The notes: generated by a model from the sequence alone, not told the origin. 50,627 bases of DNA from an uncultured Pelagibacteraceae bacterium (GCA_902527265.1 CABZNY010000007.1:1-50627), one strand, 5' to 3'. Shown: positions 34,829 through 48,077, counted from the stretch's first letter. Program-made: numbers and translations.

Positions 34829-35667
34829 TTTTTAAAATAAACCTTAACAAATTTAATTTGATCGAAATCTGCAAAAAATTTCACATATTTTTTGTTATTT
34901 ATAATAGTTATTTTCCCTATGGGTATTCCAGAGGAAATTATCCCATCAGCTCCTGAGGTATAAACAATATAACCCTCTTCGACTTGATCTTTTTCATGCA
35001 GATACTCAATGTCACCATTAAATTTACTTCCATTCCCTGAAACTATTGCGTTGGTTCCATAAGGTTCAATTATTACTGGTATCTTACTATTAAGATCATT
35101 TATTAATAAAACTCTCGAGGTTAAGTAATTAACTCCAACTACCTTACCTATAAAATATGATCCACTTCTCACACCTGAGCCTATTTTAATATCATGTTTG
35201 AAACCTTTATTAATTACAATTGATCGTAAATATGGGCTCTTCTGATCTAGTAAAATCTTAGTTAAATGATAATTATCTGAAAAGAGGTTTTTTTCTTCAA
35301 TCAATTCATTAAGCCTTAAATTTTCTTCTTTTAAAAATTGATTTTCAAGTTTTAACTCTTCAATATTTAAATCAATAATCTTAAGTTGTTTATTTTCTTC
35401 ATGTATTTTTAAAAGATCACTAACACCGTAATAAGCATTTTTTAAAGATAAAAAAGGTAATGATATAACATATGAAGTTTTAAAAACAGCATCTTTGGCT
35501 ACTGACCTAAATTGATTAATAGGTCCTGTTTTAAAATATTCTAATGATAGAACAATTATGGATACTAAAATTAAAGTTAAAAGTGAAAATTTTCGTCTAT
35601 TACCTTTATTCAAAAAAATTGAACGAGCAGATATAACCAAATCATCTCTGCCCATTTCTTTAGACAT
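34825..35667 (-). CDS. mreC: Rod shape-determining protein MreC
   Basis: A 280-residue protein with a cytoplasmic N-terminus, one membrane helix (about residues 28-47), a Glu/Leu-rich coiled coil (about 85-125) and the two-barrel periplasmic domain with SPYLRSIVINKGFKHDIKIG and GIISSGIPIGKI. It links MreB in the cytoplasm with the PBP2-RodA complex. It starts 5 bases after the mreB stop and overlaps mreD by 4 bases. Confidence 0.94.
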   Translation of the reverse strand: MSKEMGRDDLVISARSIFLNKGNRRKFSLLTLILVSIIVLSLEYFKTGPINQFRSVAKDAVFKTSYVISLPFLSLKNAYYGVSDLLKIHEENKQLKIIDLNIEELKLENQFLKEENLRLNELIEEKNLFSDNYHLTKILLDQKSPYLRSIVINKGFKHDIKIGSGVRSGSYFIGKVVGVNYLTSRVLLINDLNSKIPVIIEPYGTNAIVSGNGSKFNGDIEYLHEKDQVEEGYIVYTSGADGIISSGIPIGKITIINNKKYVKFFADFDQIKFVKVYFKK

Positions 35668-35672
35668 TTTGA

Positions 35673-38296
<2,624 letters not shown>

Positions 38297-38308
38297 TTAA
38301 TTAATTTA

Positions 38309-38329
38309 AGCATGGGTATCATACATGCT
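38309..38329 (-). promoter_or_regulatory. Short hairpin in the leuA leader
   Basis: AGCATG (38309-38314) and CATGCT (38324-38329) form a 6-bp stem with 9-base loop just ahead of leuA in the 90-base ilvC-leuA gap. No U tract follows, and no leucine-rich leader peptide was noticed. It could affect stability or translation; weak evidence. The rest of the gap shows nothing recognisable. Confidence 0.3.
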
Positions 38330-38386
38330 CACGCTCAGATTGCAAAATAAAATGGCTATTTTAGACCCAATAAACCAATAATTTAT

Positions 38387-39421
<1,035 letters not shown>

Positions 39422-39432
39422 TTAATTTTTAT

Positions 39433-39981
39433 TTATTTAAATATTTCTGACCCTCTAGTCATAGCAACTGCGCCTGTTCTTGAAACACTCACCAAACCAA
39501 ATTTTTTTAAATTTTTTGACATACTGTCTATTTCTCTTCTTAAGGCTGTAATTTGTATAACATTTGATTTATTTGTTTTATCTAATATTACTGGATTAAA
39601 ATTTTTGCAAGCTTCAAAAGCTTTATTTAACTTACCATTGTTCGCAACAAACTTAAATAATGCCATTTCTTTAAAAATAACATTTTTATCTTCTCTTTTA
39701 AAATCTGCAACTTTATGGACTGGAACTAATTTTTTTAATTGAAGTTTAATCTGATCTACAACTTGAGGGGTACCTGTAGTAACAATTGTTATTCTAGAAA
39801 TATTTTGTTTTTGATCAACTTCTGCCACTGCTAATGACTCAATATTGTAACCTCTTCCAGAAAATAATCCAACTACACGGGCTAAAACACCAGCCTCATT
39901 ATCTACCCACACAACTATAATATGCGTATCAAGCTTCTGTTTTTTTCCTGCAGAACTATATGCTGATTTTGAGTTTGCCAT
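39433..39981 (-). CDS. ilvH: Acetolactate synthase small (regulatory) subunit
   Basis: A 182-residue protein with an N-terminal ACT domain after an 18-residue polar extension (HIIVVWVDNEAGVLARVVGLF, the site of valine feedback control) and the ALS_ss C-terminal domain (ELALFKFVA-like KEMALFKFVANNGKL, ending VAMTRG). It raises activity of, and gives feedback sensitivity to, the IlvI subunit whose gene overlaps it by one base. Confidence 0.95.
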   Translation of the reverse strand: MANSKSAYSSAGKKQKLDTHIIVVWVDNEAGVLARVVGLFSGRGYNIESLAVAEVDQKQNISRITIVTTGTPQVVDQIKLQLKKLVPVHKVADFKREDKNVIFKEMALFKFVANNGKLNKAFEACKNFNPVILDKTNKSNVIQITALRREIDSMSKNLKKFGLVSVSRTGAVAMTRGSEIFK

Positions 39982-41747
39982 TAAACCAGTGTTCTACCCT
40001 TTCCTGTAATCTTTTTCTCTTTTTGGTCTTTAGGACCAAGTAACATTTGATTATGAGGTTTGCCAGATGGTATCATCGGAAAGCAGTTTTCTTGTTTATC
40101 TACAAGACAATCAAATATCACTGGACGATCTGTGTTTAACATTTCAATGATCTTATCATCTAACTCCTCTGGTGTTTTTGCTCTAATACCAACACACCCA
40201 TATGCTTCTGCCATTTTAACAAAATCTGGTAATGCAGCTGTATAACTTTCTGAATAATTTTTATCATGTAGTAATTCCTGCCATTGTCTTACCATTCCCA
40301 TGTACTCATTATTCAAAATAAATATTTTTATAGGCAAATTGTACTGAACAGCAGTTGACATTTCTTGCATAGTCATCAAAACAGATGCCTCACCGGCAAT
40401 ATCAATAACTAATTTCTTGGGATGTGCAATCTGAACTCCAACAGCTGCGGGTAAACCATATCCCATAGTGCCGAGACCGCCAGAAGTCATCCATCTATTT
40501 GGTTTATTGAACTTGTAGTGTTGAGCGGCCCACATTTGATGTTGACCTACTTCAGTTGTTATATAAGTATCTTTATCTTTAGTAAGTTCATACAATCTTT
40601 CAATCGCATATTGAGGTTTAATAGTCTCTTCACTACCAATGTAGTCTAATGATCTTTTGGATCTCCATTTCTGAATTTGTTCCCACCAATTAGATATTTG
40701 ATGTTTATTTGATTTAGAAAAATTATTTTTAGATTTTTTAATAGTTTTAAGTGTTGATGTTAAAACTGACTTAATATCTCCAACAATTGCTAAATCTACT
40801 TTTACATTTTTATTTATTGATGATGGATCTATATCAATATGAACTTTTTTAGACTGAGGAGAGAACTCATCAATCTTTCCGGTAATTCTATCATCAAATC
40901 TCGCACCAACATTTATCATTAAGTCACATGAATACATGGCGTTATTTGCTTCGTAGGTTCCATGCATACCTAGCATTCCTAAAAATTGATTATCATCAGC
41001 TGGAAAACAACCCAGACCTTGCAAAGTTGAAGTTATTGGAAAACCTGTTGCATATACAAGTTCTCTTAAAAGTTCACTTGCTTTTGTTCCTGAATTTATT
41101 ACTCCACCTCCAGTATAAAAAATTGGTTTTTTTGCTTTGCTAATTAAATTAATTAATTCGTCAATATTTTTTTGTGAATAGTTATCATGAGATTTTCCAT
41201 TTAATTTTTTATTCTTTTTATAATTTTTGTATTTAGATTTTTGAAATTGAATATCTTTAGGTATATCAACTAAAACTGGTCCTGGTCTACCTGTTGTTGC
41301 TACTTCAAAAGCTTTATGCATTACTTCTGCTAAGTCATTAATATCTTTTACTAACCAGTTATGTTTAGTACAAGGTCTGGTTATTCCTGTTGTGTCACAT
41401 TCTTGAAATGCATCAGTACCAATTAAATGTGTTGGAACTTGTCCTGTGATGCAAACTAACGGCACAGAGTCCATATAGGCATCAGTCAAAGCTGTAACAG
41501 CATTGGTTGCTCCAGGACCTGACGTTACTAACAATACACCTGGTTTACCAGTTGATCTTGCATAGCCTTCTGCTGCGTGCCCAGCGCCCTGTTCATGCCT
41601 TACTAAAATATGTTTTATTGAATTAAAATTTTTTAATTCATCATATATTGGAAGGACTGCTCCTCCAGGATAACCAAATATGTGACTAACATTTTGATCT
41701 TCCAAACATTTGAATACTATCTCAGCTCCTGAATATAATTTTGGCAT
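39981..41747 (-). CDS. ilvI: Acetolactate synthase large (catalytic) subunit
   Basis: A 588-residue ThDP- and FAD-dependent enzyme that makes acetolactate and acetohydroxybutyrate. Catalytic Glu52 is in RHEQGAGHAAEGYARS. The ThDP/Mg motif reads AGEASVLM...FILNN, with Glu where many homologues have the metal-binding Asp of GD(G/A)S. The LLHDKNYSESYTAALPDF segment is characteristic of the alphaproteobacterial type. It is 52 bases downstream of miaA, and two competing small hairpins surround its start codon. Confidence 0.96.
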   Translation of the reverse strand: MPKLYSGAEIVFKCLEDQNVSHIFGYPGGAVLPIYDELKNFNSIKHILVRHEQGAGHAAEGYARSTGKPGVLLVTSGPGATNAVTALTDAYMDSVPLVCITGQVPTHLIGTDAFQECDTTGITRPCTKHNWLVKDINDLAEVMHKAFEVATTGRPGPVLVDIPKDIQFQKSKYKNYKKNKKLNGKSHDNYSQKNIDELINLISKAKKPIFYTGGGVINSGTKASELLRELVYATGFPITSTLQGLGCFPADDNQFLGMLGMHGTYEANNAMYSCDLMINVGARFDDRITGKIDEFSPQSKKVHIDIDPSSINKNVKVDLAIVGDIKSVLTSTLKTIKKSKNNFSKSNKHQISNWWEQIQKWRSKRSLDYIGSEETIKPQYAIERLYELTKDKDTYITTEVGQHQMWAAQHYKFNKPNRWMTSGGLGTMGYGLPAAVGVQIAHPKKLVIDIAGEASVLMTMQEMSTAVQYNLPIKIFILNNEYMGMVRQWQELLHDKNYSESYTAALPDFVKMAEAYGCVGIRAKTPEELDDKIIEMLNTDRPVIFDCLVDKQENCFPMIPSGKPHNQMLLGPKDQKEKKITGKGRTLV

Positions 41748-41765
41748 TCAGCCAATCTAGCTGAA
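41741..41765 (-). promoter_or_regulatory. Two mutually exclusive hairpins over the ilvI start codon
   Basis: On the - strand TTCAGC (41765-41760) pairs with GCTGAA (41752-41747), ending at the A of the ATG. The overlapping TTGGC (41755-41751) can instead pair with GCCAA (41745-41741), placing most of the AUG in a 5-base loop. Both stems are perfect and share bases, so only one can form. No Shine-Dalgarno sequence is visible outside them. Possible translational control of the ilv genes; not matched to a known element. Confidence 0.45.
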
Positions 41766-41799
41766 GTTGTACTCATTGGTCAAGTTATTGTGAGGATTT

Positions 41800-42708
41800 T
41801 TATAATTTTTTTATAAATTTTGAAAGAGCTTCAGCGTCAAATTTTTGCCAATCACTCATTTGACCTCTAGACCAAGTTCGCTGTCTTTTAGCGTATTGTC
41901 TAGTTTTTATGACAATATTTAGTTTTAAATTATGCATAGAAATTTTTTTATCAATAAATTCTTTAATCTCTCTTATTCCTATAACTTTGAAGATGTTGCT
42001 ATCACTCTTCAAATTAAGCTTTAAAAAATCTTTTACCTCTTTAATAGCTCCATCTTTCATCATTTGGTCTACTCTCTTGGATATTTTGTTAATTAATTCA
42101 TCTTTAGGATAATTTATATAAATTTTAATAAACTCGTCATTTCGAAAAGATGGTTTTGTTTTCTTATACCATTCAAAAATTGATTTTTTTGAAATCAAAA
42201 TAACTTCATAAGCTCTAATTGATCTTTGGACATCAGTTGGTTCAATCTTATTTTTTACTGATGGATCAATTTTTAAGAGTTTTAAATAAAATTTTTTTTG
42301 ACCTAAGTTATTTTGCATTCGTCTTATTTTATTTCGAACAGAGATTGGTATTTTTGGAATTCTAACTAATCCATCAGTAAGAGCTTTGAAATAAAGACCA
42401 GTACCACCAACTAAAATTGGTATTTTTTTTTTGTCTCTTATTTTTTCAATATTTTTTTTTGCTAATTTTAACCACTCACCTGACGAAAATTCTTTTTTAA
42501 CACTTATAAAACCATATAAATGATGATCAATTTTATTCAAATCAGTTTTTGAAGGTCTAGCGGTTAGTATATTTAATTCTTTATATACCTGCATGCTATC
42601 TGCATTAATAATTTCTCCATTTAACTTGTTGGCAATTTTTAATGCAGCTTTAGACTTACCTGATGCAGTTGGACCTGAGATTAATATTATTTTGGACTTT
42701 AGGTCCAT
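41800..42708 (-). CDS. miaA: tRNA dimethylallyltransferase
   Basis: A 302-residue enzyme adding a dimethylallyl group to A37 of tRNAs that read codons starting with U. The P-loop is GPTASGKS (12-19), followed by NADSMQVYKEL and the LVGGTGLYFKAL motif; the C-terminal RQYAKRQRTWSR contacts the tRNA. It lies between degP (4 bases) and ilvI, the order common in alphaproteobacteria. Confidence 0.96.
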   Translation of the reverse strand: MDLKSKIILISGPTASGKSKAALKIANKLNGEIINADSMQVYKELNILTARPSKTDLNKIDHHLYGFISVKKEFSSGEWLKLAKKNIEKIRDKKKIPILVGGTGLYFKALTDGLVRIPKIPISVRNKIRRMQNNLGQKKFYLKLLKIDPSVKNKIEPTDVQRSIRAYEVILISKKSIFEWYKKTKPSFRNDEFIKIYINYPKDELINKISKRVDQMMKDGAIKEVKDFLKLNLKSDSNIFKVIGIREIKEFIDKKISMHNLKLNIVIKTRQYAKRQRTWSRGQMSDWQKFDAEALSKFIKKL

Positions 42709-42712
42709 GTTG

Positions 42713-44110
42713 TTATTTTAATTTAACACCAATATATGTTCTTTGATTTTGGTTATTATATATTGCAATCAGCAAGTTGTTTTCATCACTTCTTAACTTC
42801 AATTTTACTACATTATCAAGATCACCTATTGTGTTAATTTTTTTTCTATTTGCTTCAACAATAACATTATTCACTTGTAAATAGTTTATAGGACTATCTT
42901 TATCTATTTTAGTAATGACCACTCCACTTGTTCCTTTTGGAAGATTTCTTACCTCAATATCATCTTTAGTTAATAAACGAACATCTATTTTCAAACCTTC
43001 GATTCTCTTTACTTTTGGTTTTTCAATTACTGGTTTTTGTGCTTTAAAATCTTCTGAAGTTTCTAATCTTCCGAGAATTATTTCTTTTGTAATTTCCCTT
43101 TTATTTCTCCAAACCTTAACAATTACTTTTTTTCCAACATCTGTTTCAGCAACTATTTTAGGTAGTTCTTTCATTTCATTAATTGGTTTTCCATCGAACT
43201 CTAAGATTATATCGCCAGGTTTAATTCCTCCTTTGTCAGATGGACTTTTATCCGCAACACTTGCAACTAGAGCACCTCTAGGTTTATCTAGCTTTTCTGC
43301 ATCTGCTATTCCTTGATCTACAACTTGAATTCTTACTCCAAGCCATCCTCTTTTTGTTTCTCCAAATTTAATTAATTGATCAATAACTTTTTGAGCACTA
43401 TTAGATGGGATAGCAAAACCTATTCCAATAGAACCAGATTGGCCAAGTATGGCTGTATTAATTCCTATTACATCTCCGTTCATATTAAACAGTGGACCTC
43501 CTGAATTTCCTTGGTTTATTGAAGCATCAGTTTGAATATAGTCTTCATACCTTGATAATCCTATACTTCTATTTCTGGCAGAGATTATTCCTGCTGTTAC
43601 TGTGCCTCCAAGACCAAATGGATTTCCTATTGCAATAACCCAATCTCCAATTCTAGATTTGTCTGAGTTACCAAATTTTACTGGCTTAAATTTTTCATCA
43701 GACTTTATTTTTAATACTGCAATATCCATACCTGCGTCAGCACCAAGCACTTCAGCTTTATAATCTTCGTCTCCATTTACTCTAACAAATATATCTGATG
43801 CTCCTTGAATAACATGGTTATTTGTTATTACAATTCCCTCATCATCAATTATAAAACCTGATCCTAGCGCACTAGTTTGTCTTTGTTGAGGAGAACCAAA
43901 CATATCTTCAAATGGTGAACCTGGCGGAAATTCAAATGGCAAAGGATTTGATCTAGTTGTTACAGTTGTAGTCGTTGAAATATTTACAACCGACGGCATT
44001 AATCTCTCTGCTAAATCTGCAAATGACGATGGTATTTCCTGAGCTTTAGAAATTGTAATGTAATTTATTGAAATTACTAATATTGATAAAATTTTGTAAA
44101 TATTTTTCAT
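42713..44110 (-). CDS. degP: Periplasmic serine protease/chaperone, DegP/DegQ (HtrA) family
   Basis: A 465-residue HtrA protease from the ATG at 44110, which forms an ATGA overlap with the DUF2065 stop; a TTG five codons upstream is less likely. A signal peptide (MKNIYKILSILVISINYIT...KA) precedes the trypsin-like domain with His99 (TNNHVI), Asp129 (GMDIAVL) and Ser203 (QGNSGGP), then two PDZ domains (about 255-345 and 370-460). It degrades or refolds damaged envelope proteins. It follows hflC and DUF2065, a common alphaproteobacterial arrangement for membrane protein quality control. Confidence 0.95.
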   Translation of the reverse strand: MKNIYKILSILVISINYITISKAQEIPSSFADLAERLMPSVVNISTTTTVTTRSNPLPFEFPPGSPFEDMFGSPQQRQTSALGSGFIIDDEGIVITNNHVIQGASDIFVRVNGDEDYKAEVLGADAGMDIAVLKIKSDEKFKPVKFGNSDKSRIGDWVIAIGNPFGLGGTVTAGIISARNRSIGLSRYEDYIQTDASINQGNSGGPLFNMNGDVIGINTAILGQSGSIGIGFAIPSNSAQKVIDQLIKFGETKRGWLGVRIQVVDQGIADAEKLDKPRGALVASVADKSPSDKGGIKPGDIILEFDGKPINEMKELPKIVAETDVGKKVIVKVWRNKREITKEIILGRLETSEDFKAQKPVIEKPKVKRIEGLKIDVRLLTKDDIEVRNLPKGTSGVVITKIDKDSPINYLQVNNVIVEANRKKINTIGDLDNVVKLKLRSDENNLLIAIYNNQNQRTYIGVKLK

Positions 44111-44292
44111 GTCTTTGAGTACCAAATAATTATAAATCCTATAATTGCGAATACTAACCCACCTGTTCTTAGTTGTTTATCAGCTACATCATCAAGTTTT
44201 TTTAACATATTTTTCATTTTTGATGGAAATAAGGCATATAATACACCTTCGATAAATAAGAAAAGACCAAAAGCTATGATCAATTCTCTCAT
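44107..44292 (-). CDS. DUF2065 small membrane protein (YjeT-like)
   Basis: A 61-residue protein with two hydrophobic helices (about residues 3-21 and 43-58) joined by a basic loop, ending WYSKT. The FGLFLFIEGVLYALFPSKM segment is the DUF2065 signature, as in E. coli YjeT, which is also encoded next to hflC. Function unknown. Overlaps degP by 4 bases and starts 18 bases after hflC. Confidence 0.9.
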   Translation of the reverse strand: MRELIIAFGLFLFIEGVLYALFPSKMKNMLKKLDDVADKQLRTGGLVFAIIGFIIIWYSKT

Positions 44293-44310
44293 CTTTGTTA
44301 AAAAAATTGT

Positions 44311-45171
44311 TTATTTTTGTTTATTTCCAAAAAATTTAAAAAATTCACTATCTGGTGATAAAATCATTGAAGTTTCTCCACCAATTAAAGCTTTTTGGTA
44401 TGCTTGCATTGCTCTATAAAATCCAAAAAATTCAGCATCTTGTCCAAATGCATCAGCAAAAATTTTATTTTTTTGACCGTCTCCTTCACCTTTCATAATC
44501 TCAGATTTCTTTTCTGCTTCTGCTAAAATAACAGTCACTTCCTTATCTGCTGTTGATGTTATGGTGACTGCCATTTCTGCACCCTTTGCTCTAAACTCTT
44601 TAGCCTCTCTTTCTCTTTCAGTCTGCATTCTTCTAAAAATTGCATCACTATTTGCTTGAGGCAAATCCGCTCTTTTAATTCTAACATCAACTATCTTTAT
44701 TCCAAAGTTTTCTGCTTCATTATTTACACCTTGTTGAATAAGAGCCATCTGTTTAGATCTATCTTCAGAGAGTAATGTTTGTAATTTTTGTTGACCTAGC
44801 ACGTTTCTTATTCTTGAATTAATAATCGTTGCTAGCCTTGATCTCGCAACTCTTTCATTTCCAACTGAAATGTAGAATTTTAGTGGATCAATAATTTGAA
44901 ATCTAGCAAAAGCATCAACAATCAAACGTTTTTGATCTGATGCAATAACCTCTTCAGGCGGTGTATCTAAATTTAGAACTCTTTTATCAAGAAATACTAC
45001 ATTCTGAATAAATGGAATTTTGAAATTTAAACCTGGCTTTAAAATAATTCTCTTAGGATCACCAAACTGAAGTACGATAGCTTGATTTACCTCTTTGACA
45101 ATAAAAATTGAAAAAAATAAAGTTGCTCCTATTAAGATAATTATTGGTAATATAAATTTTCCAGCTTTCAT
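44311..45171 (-). CDS. hflC: FtsH modulator HflC (SPFH domain)
   Basis: A 286-residue membrane-anchored protein: an N-terminal helix (about 5-25), an SPFH/Band 7 domain starting VKEVNQAIVLQFGDPKRI, and a long Ala/Glu-rich helix (AEMAVTITSTADKEVTVILAE region). With HflK it forms the periplasmic cage around FtsH and modulates membrane-protein turnover. It overlaps hflK by one base. ftsH itself is not in the window. Confidence 0.95.
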   Translation of the reverse strand: MKAGKFILPIIILIGATLFFSIFIVKEVNQAIVLQFGDPKRIILKPGLNFKIPFIQNVVFLDKRVLNLDTPPEEVIASDQKRLIVDAFARFQIIDPLKFYISVGNERVARSRLATIINSRIRNVLGQQKLQTLLSEDRSKQMALIQQGVNNEAENFGIKIVDVRIKRADLPQANSDAIFRRMQTEREREAKEFRAKGAEMAVTITSTADKEVTVILAEAEKKSEIMKGEGDGQKNKIFADAFGQDAEFFGFYRAMQAYQKALIGGETSMILSPDSEFFKFFGNKQK

Positions 45172-46271
45172 TAATTTGTTCCTGATTTTAGTTCTTGTAA
45201 CGGAAGATAAGGAACTACTCCAGATCCCGAATCTTTATCAATTATAATTTTATTTATATCAGCAAGCACTTGCTCCATTGTCTCTAAATACATTCTTTCC
45301 TGCGTAACTTCTTTTGCTTTAGCATATTCTGTATAAATTGATAAAAATCTACTTGCTTCACCCTCTGCTTTTGCAACAACCTCTTTTTTATAAGCTTCAG
45401 CTGCTTGCAAAATTTTTGCAGCTTCTCCTCGTGCTCTTGGTATAACATCATTAGCATAAGCTTCAGCCTCGTTTTTTGACCTCTCCATATCAGCTCTTGC
45501 AGCTTGTACATCTCTAAAAGCATCGATAACCTGGTCTGGTGGGTCGGCTTTCTGAGTTTGAACTTGTGTAATCAGTACTCCACTCTCATATTCATCAAGT
45601 ATTCCTTGAATAATATCTTGTGTATCTCTTTCGATAACTGCTCTTCCTTCTGTAAGAATTGGCTGAATATCTGATCTTGCTATAACTTCTCTCATAGCAG
45701 TCTCCGCTGCTGCTTTAACTGTACCTTCAGGATCTTGAATTTTAAAAAGAAAATTGCCAGCATCTTTTATTACCCAAAATACTGAAAAGTCTATGTTAAC
45801 AATATTTTCATCACCAGTTAACATTAAGCTTTCTTCTGGTACATCAGCTACTCCACCACCTTGGCCAAATCCACTATCTCTCTCTGATCTAAAGCCAATA
45901 TCCATTCTATTTACTTTAGTAACTTTTGGAGTTAATACAGTCTCAATTGGGAATGGAAAATGATAATTTAATCCTGGTTGAGTAGTATTTACAAACTTTC
46001 CAAATCTTAAGACCACGCCCTGCTCATCAGGTAAAACTCTGTACAAACCGCTTAATGCCCAAATTACAACTAAAATGATCAAACCTAATATAATAGGTTT
46101 TTTACCGCCTGTGCCACTTCCAGTAAATTTATTTATAGTATCTTGTAATTTTTTAATTGCTTCATCAAGATTGGGAGGTGTAGGGCCTCTTCTGAAACCT
46201 CCACCATTTCCGCCTCCTCCACCACTACCTGGAGGACTTCCCCACGGACTTTGATTTTTATAAATGACCAT
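45171..46271 (-). CDS. hflK: FtsH modulator HflK (SPFH domain)
   Basis: A 366-residue protein. A Gly/Pro-rich cytoplasmic N-terminus (SPWGSPPGSGGGGGNGGG) precedes a membrane helix (about 60-80), the SPFH domain (LPDEQGVVLRFGKFV) and a charged Ala/Glu-rich coiled-coil region (ARADMERSKNEAEAYAND). It partners HflC. First gene of a - strand run that reaches at least to mreB and perhaps rodA; divergent from mrp across 53 bases. Confidence 0.95.
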   Translation of the reverse strand: MVIYKNQSPWGSPPGSGGGGGNGGGFRRGPTPPNLDEAIKKLQDTINKFTGSGTGGKKPIILGLIILVVIWALSGLYRVLPDEQGVVLRFGKFVNTTQPGLNYHFPFPIETVLTPKVTKVNRMDIGFRSERDSGFGQGGGVADVPEESLMLTGDENIVNIDFSVFWVIKDAGNFLFKIQDPEGTVKAAAETAMREVIARSDIQPILTEGRAVIERDTQDIIQGILDEYESGVLITQVQTQKADPPDQVIDAFRDVQAARADMERSKNEAEAYANDVIPRARGEAAKILQAAEAYKKEVVAKAEGEASRFLSIYTEYAKAKEVTQERMYLETMEQVLADINKIIIDKDSGSGVVPYLPLQELKSGTN

Positions 46272-46272
46272 T

Positions 46273-46300
46273 ATGACATTCTATATAGTGTCTTTATATT
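46273..46300 (+). promoter_or_regulatory. Possible promoter of mrp within the hflK-mrp divergent gap
   Basis: ATGACA (46273-46278), 16 bases, TATATT (46295-46300) predicts a start near 46307, with AAGG (46308-46311) before the mrp ATG at 46325. A - strand promoter for hflK would overlap it (TTGTTT at 46309-46304, TATATA at 46287-46282), but its start would be only a few bases from the hflK ATG. The 53-base gap therefore may hold face-to-face promoters. Modest evidence because of AT bias. Confidence 0.35.
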
Positions 46301-46324
46301 CAAAAACAAGGTAAGTGTATTTTT

Positions 46325-47149
46325 ATGAGTGATAAAAAAGTAGGTCTTAGTGACACAATGAAGGCAAAAACTGAGCCAAAAACCTTTAAAAGAAACCCAA
46401 TTCCTGGCACTAAATTTACAATTGCAATATCTAGTGCAAAAGGTGGTGTTGGAAAATCTACTTTTGCTACAAATTTAGCTTTAGCCTTAAAAAAAGTTGG
46501 TTGCAAAGTAGGAATTTTAGATGCTGATATTTATGGACCTTCTTTACCAAAACTATTCTCTATAAATGAGAAGCCAGGTAGCGATGGGCAAACTTTAATG
46601 CCAATCGTAAAGTATGATATTCAATGTATGTCTATTGGTTTTCTAACAGACGAGCAAACACCGATGATCTGGCGAGGGCCAATGGTAACAAGTGCTATTA
46701 AAACCTTTACTCAAAAAGTTGGTTGGAAAGATTTAGACTTCATTATTGTTGACATGCCTCCAGGTACAGGTGATACACAACTAACATTTGCACAAGAAAT
46801 TAGTGTGGATGGTGCAATCATAGTATCAACCCCTCAGGAAATAGCACTTCAAGATGTAAAAAGAGGAATTAGAATGTTTGAAAAATTAAAAGTAAATATT
46901 ATCGGATTAATTGACAATATGAGTCACTTTATTGGAGATGATGGAAAAAAATATGCAATTTTCGGAGAAAATGGTGTTGAGAGAACCGCACAAGAATTTG
47001 AGAAGAAATTTTTAGGACAAATACCAATAAATTCAGATGTCGGAAAATATGGTGATATGGGAATTCCTATTGTTGAAAAAGAACCAGATCATGAGATTAC
47101 AAAAATTTATTTAAAATTTGCAGAAGAAATTAAACAATCCTATCTTTAA
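46325..47149 (+). CDS. mrp: Mrp/ApbC-type P-loop ATPase (Fe-S cluster carrier family), short form
   Basis: A 274-residue ParA/MinD-like ATPase. The deviant P-loop KGGVGKST (39-46), [12 protein letters not shown] and [12 protein letters not shown] motifs are diagnostic for Mrp, which carries or assembles iron-sulfur clusters. Two family features are missing: the N-terminal DUF59/MIP18 domain (the protein starts about 30 residues before the P-loop) and the CxxC after NMS, here [17 protein letters not shown] with no cysteine. Alphaproteobacterial Mrp proteins often lack that CxxC. Its 3' end overlaps the convergent thyX by 20 bases. Confidence 0.92.
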   Translation: MSDKKVGLSDTMKAKTEPKTFKRNPIPGTKFTIAISSAKGGVGKSTFATNLALALKKVGCKVGILDADIYGPSLPKLFSINEKPGSDGQTLMPIVKYDIQCMSIGFLTDEQTPMIWRGPMVTSAIKTFTQKVGWKDLDFIIVDMPPGTGDTQLTFAQEISVDGAIIVSTPQEIALQDVKRGIRMFEKLKVNIIGLIDNMSHFIGDDGKKYAIFGENGVERTAQEFEKKFLGQIPINSDVGKYGDMGIPIVEKEPDHEITKIYLKFAEEIKQSYL

Positions 47150-48077
47150 TTTCGAAAGCCTCCATAAGTTCATTCCACTCTCTTTTTGAAAGTCCGGATT
47201 TTTCTAAATTTATTTCCTCACCGTTTAATAGTTTTTGAATAATAACTTTTCCTTTAGCGGAAACTTCTGTGCTACCTACTCTATAATCCATAAATGCGTC
47301 ATGAGTAATTGGAACCCATCTCTTTAAGGTATCTAACATTATGTCCGCATAAACTCTAATTTCATATTGAGCATGATGATCAGCACGTAATCTTAGAAAA
47401 TTCATTAAGTTTAAAAGATCAGTTTTCCAATACCACTGAGTATAAGTATTTAAAGTTAGGTTCATTCTAGCTAACTCTCTAGCTAATCCTTTTTTATTTT
47501 CATCAATCGTAGATCCATCAAATTTTTGATTAAGCATAGTTTCATAATTATCATATGTTCTTTCAGCATCATTTTTTAAAAGTTCTAAAACTTTTTTTGC
47601 ATCTTCTCCCTCAATCACATCACCACGACCTTGTCTATTTGCAATAGATTGGGCTGCTAAATTTTGTGGATCAGGTAAATAAAATTCTTTATCTAAGATT
47701 GAATATCTTGCTGAGTATTCATTGACGTTTGCTGTTCGATGTCTAATCCATTGCCTAGCAATAAAAATTGGTAACTTTACATGATATTTAATTTCACACA
47801 TTTCGAATGGGGTGCTATGCCAATGACGCATTAAATACTTTATAAGTCCACTATCTGTAGAAACTTGTTTAGTTCCCTTTCCATATGATACTCTTGCGGA
47901 CTGCACTATTGAACTATCATCTCCCATATAATCAACAACTCTTACAAATCCATGGTCTAATGCAGGCACAGCTTCGTACAATATTTTTTCAAGTTCTGGA
48001 ACAGTAACTCTTTTTGTAGAATTTTTTTGTGATTTAAGTTCGTTAATTTCTTCTATTTGTTCTATTGTTAATTTCAT
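47130..48077 (-). CDS. thyX: Flavin-dependent thymidylate synthase
   Basis: A 315-residue ThyX that makes dTMP from dUMP with FAD, NADPH and methylene-tetrahydrofolate. The signature spans Arg112 to Arg124 ([13 protein letters not shown], a variant of RHRxxSxNExSxR with Asn at the Ser position). It is longer than the minimal approximately 220-residue ThyX because of an N-terminal extension and an insertion near 130-160, as in other alphaproteobacteria. It is divergent from the flavoprotein gene and converges with mrp. Confidence 0.95.
   Translation of the reverse strand: MKLTIEQIEEINELKSQKNSTKRVTVPELEKILYEAVPALDHGFVRVVDYMGDDSSIVQSARVSYGKGTKQVSTDSGLIKYLMRHWHSTPFEMCEIKYHVKLPIFIARQWIRHRTANVNEYSARYSILDKEFYLPDPQNLAAQSIANRQGRGDVIEGEDAKKVLELLKNDAERTYDNYETMLNQKFDGSTIDENKKGLARELARMNLTLNTYTQWYWKTDLLNLMNFLRLRADHHAQYEIRVYADIMLDTLKRWVPITHDAFMDYRVGSTEVSAKGKVIIQKLLNGEEINLEKSGLSKREWNELMEAFEIKDRIV

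Noticed and set aside
42915..43316. 133-codon open frame on the + strand inside degP
   Set aside because: It is an antisense shadow of the HtrA coding sequence; no ribosome binding site and no family-like features.
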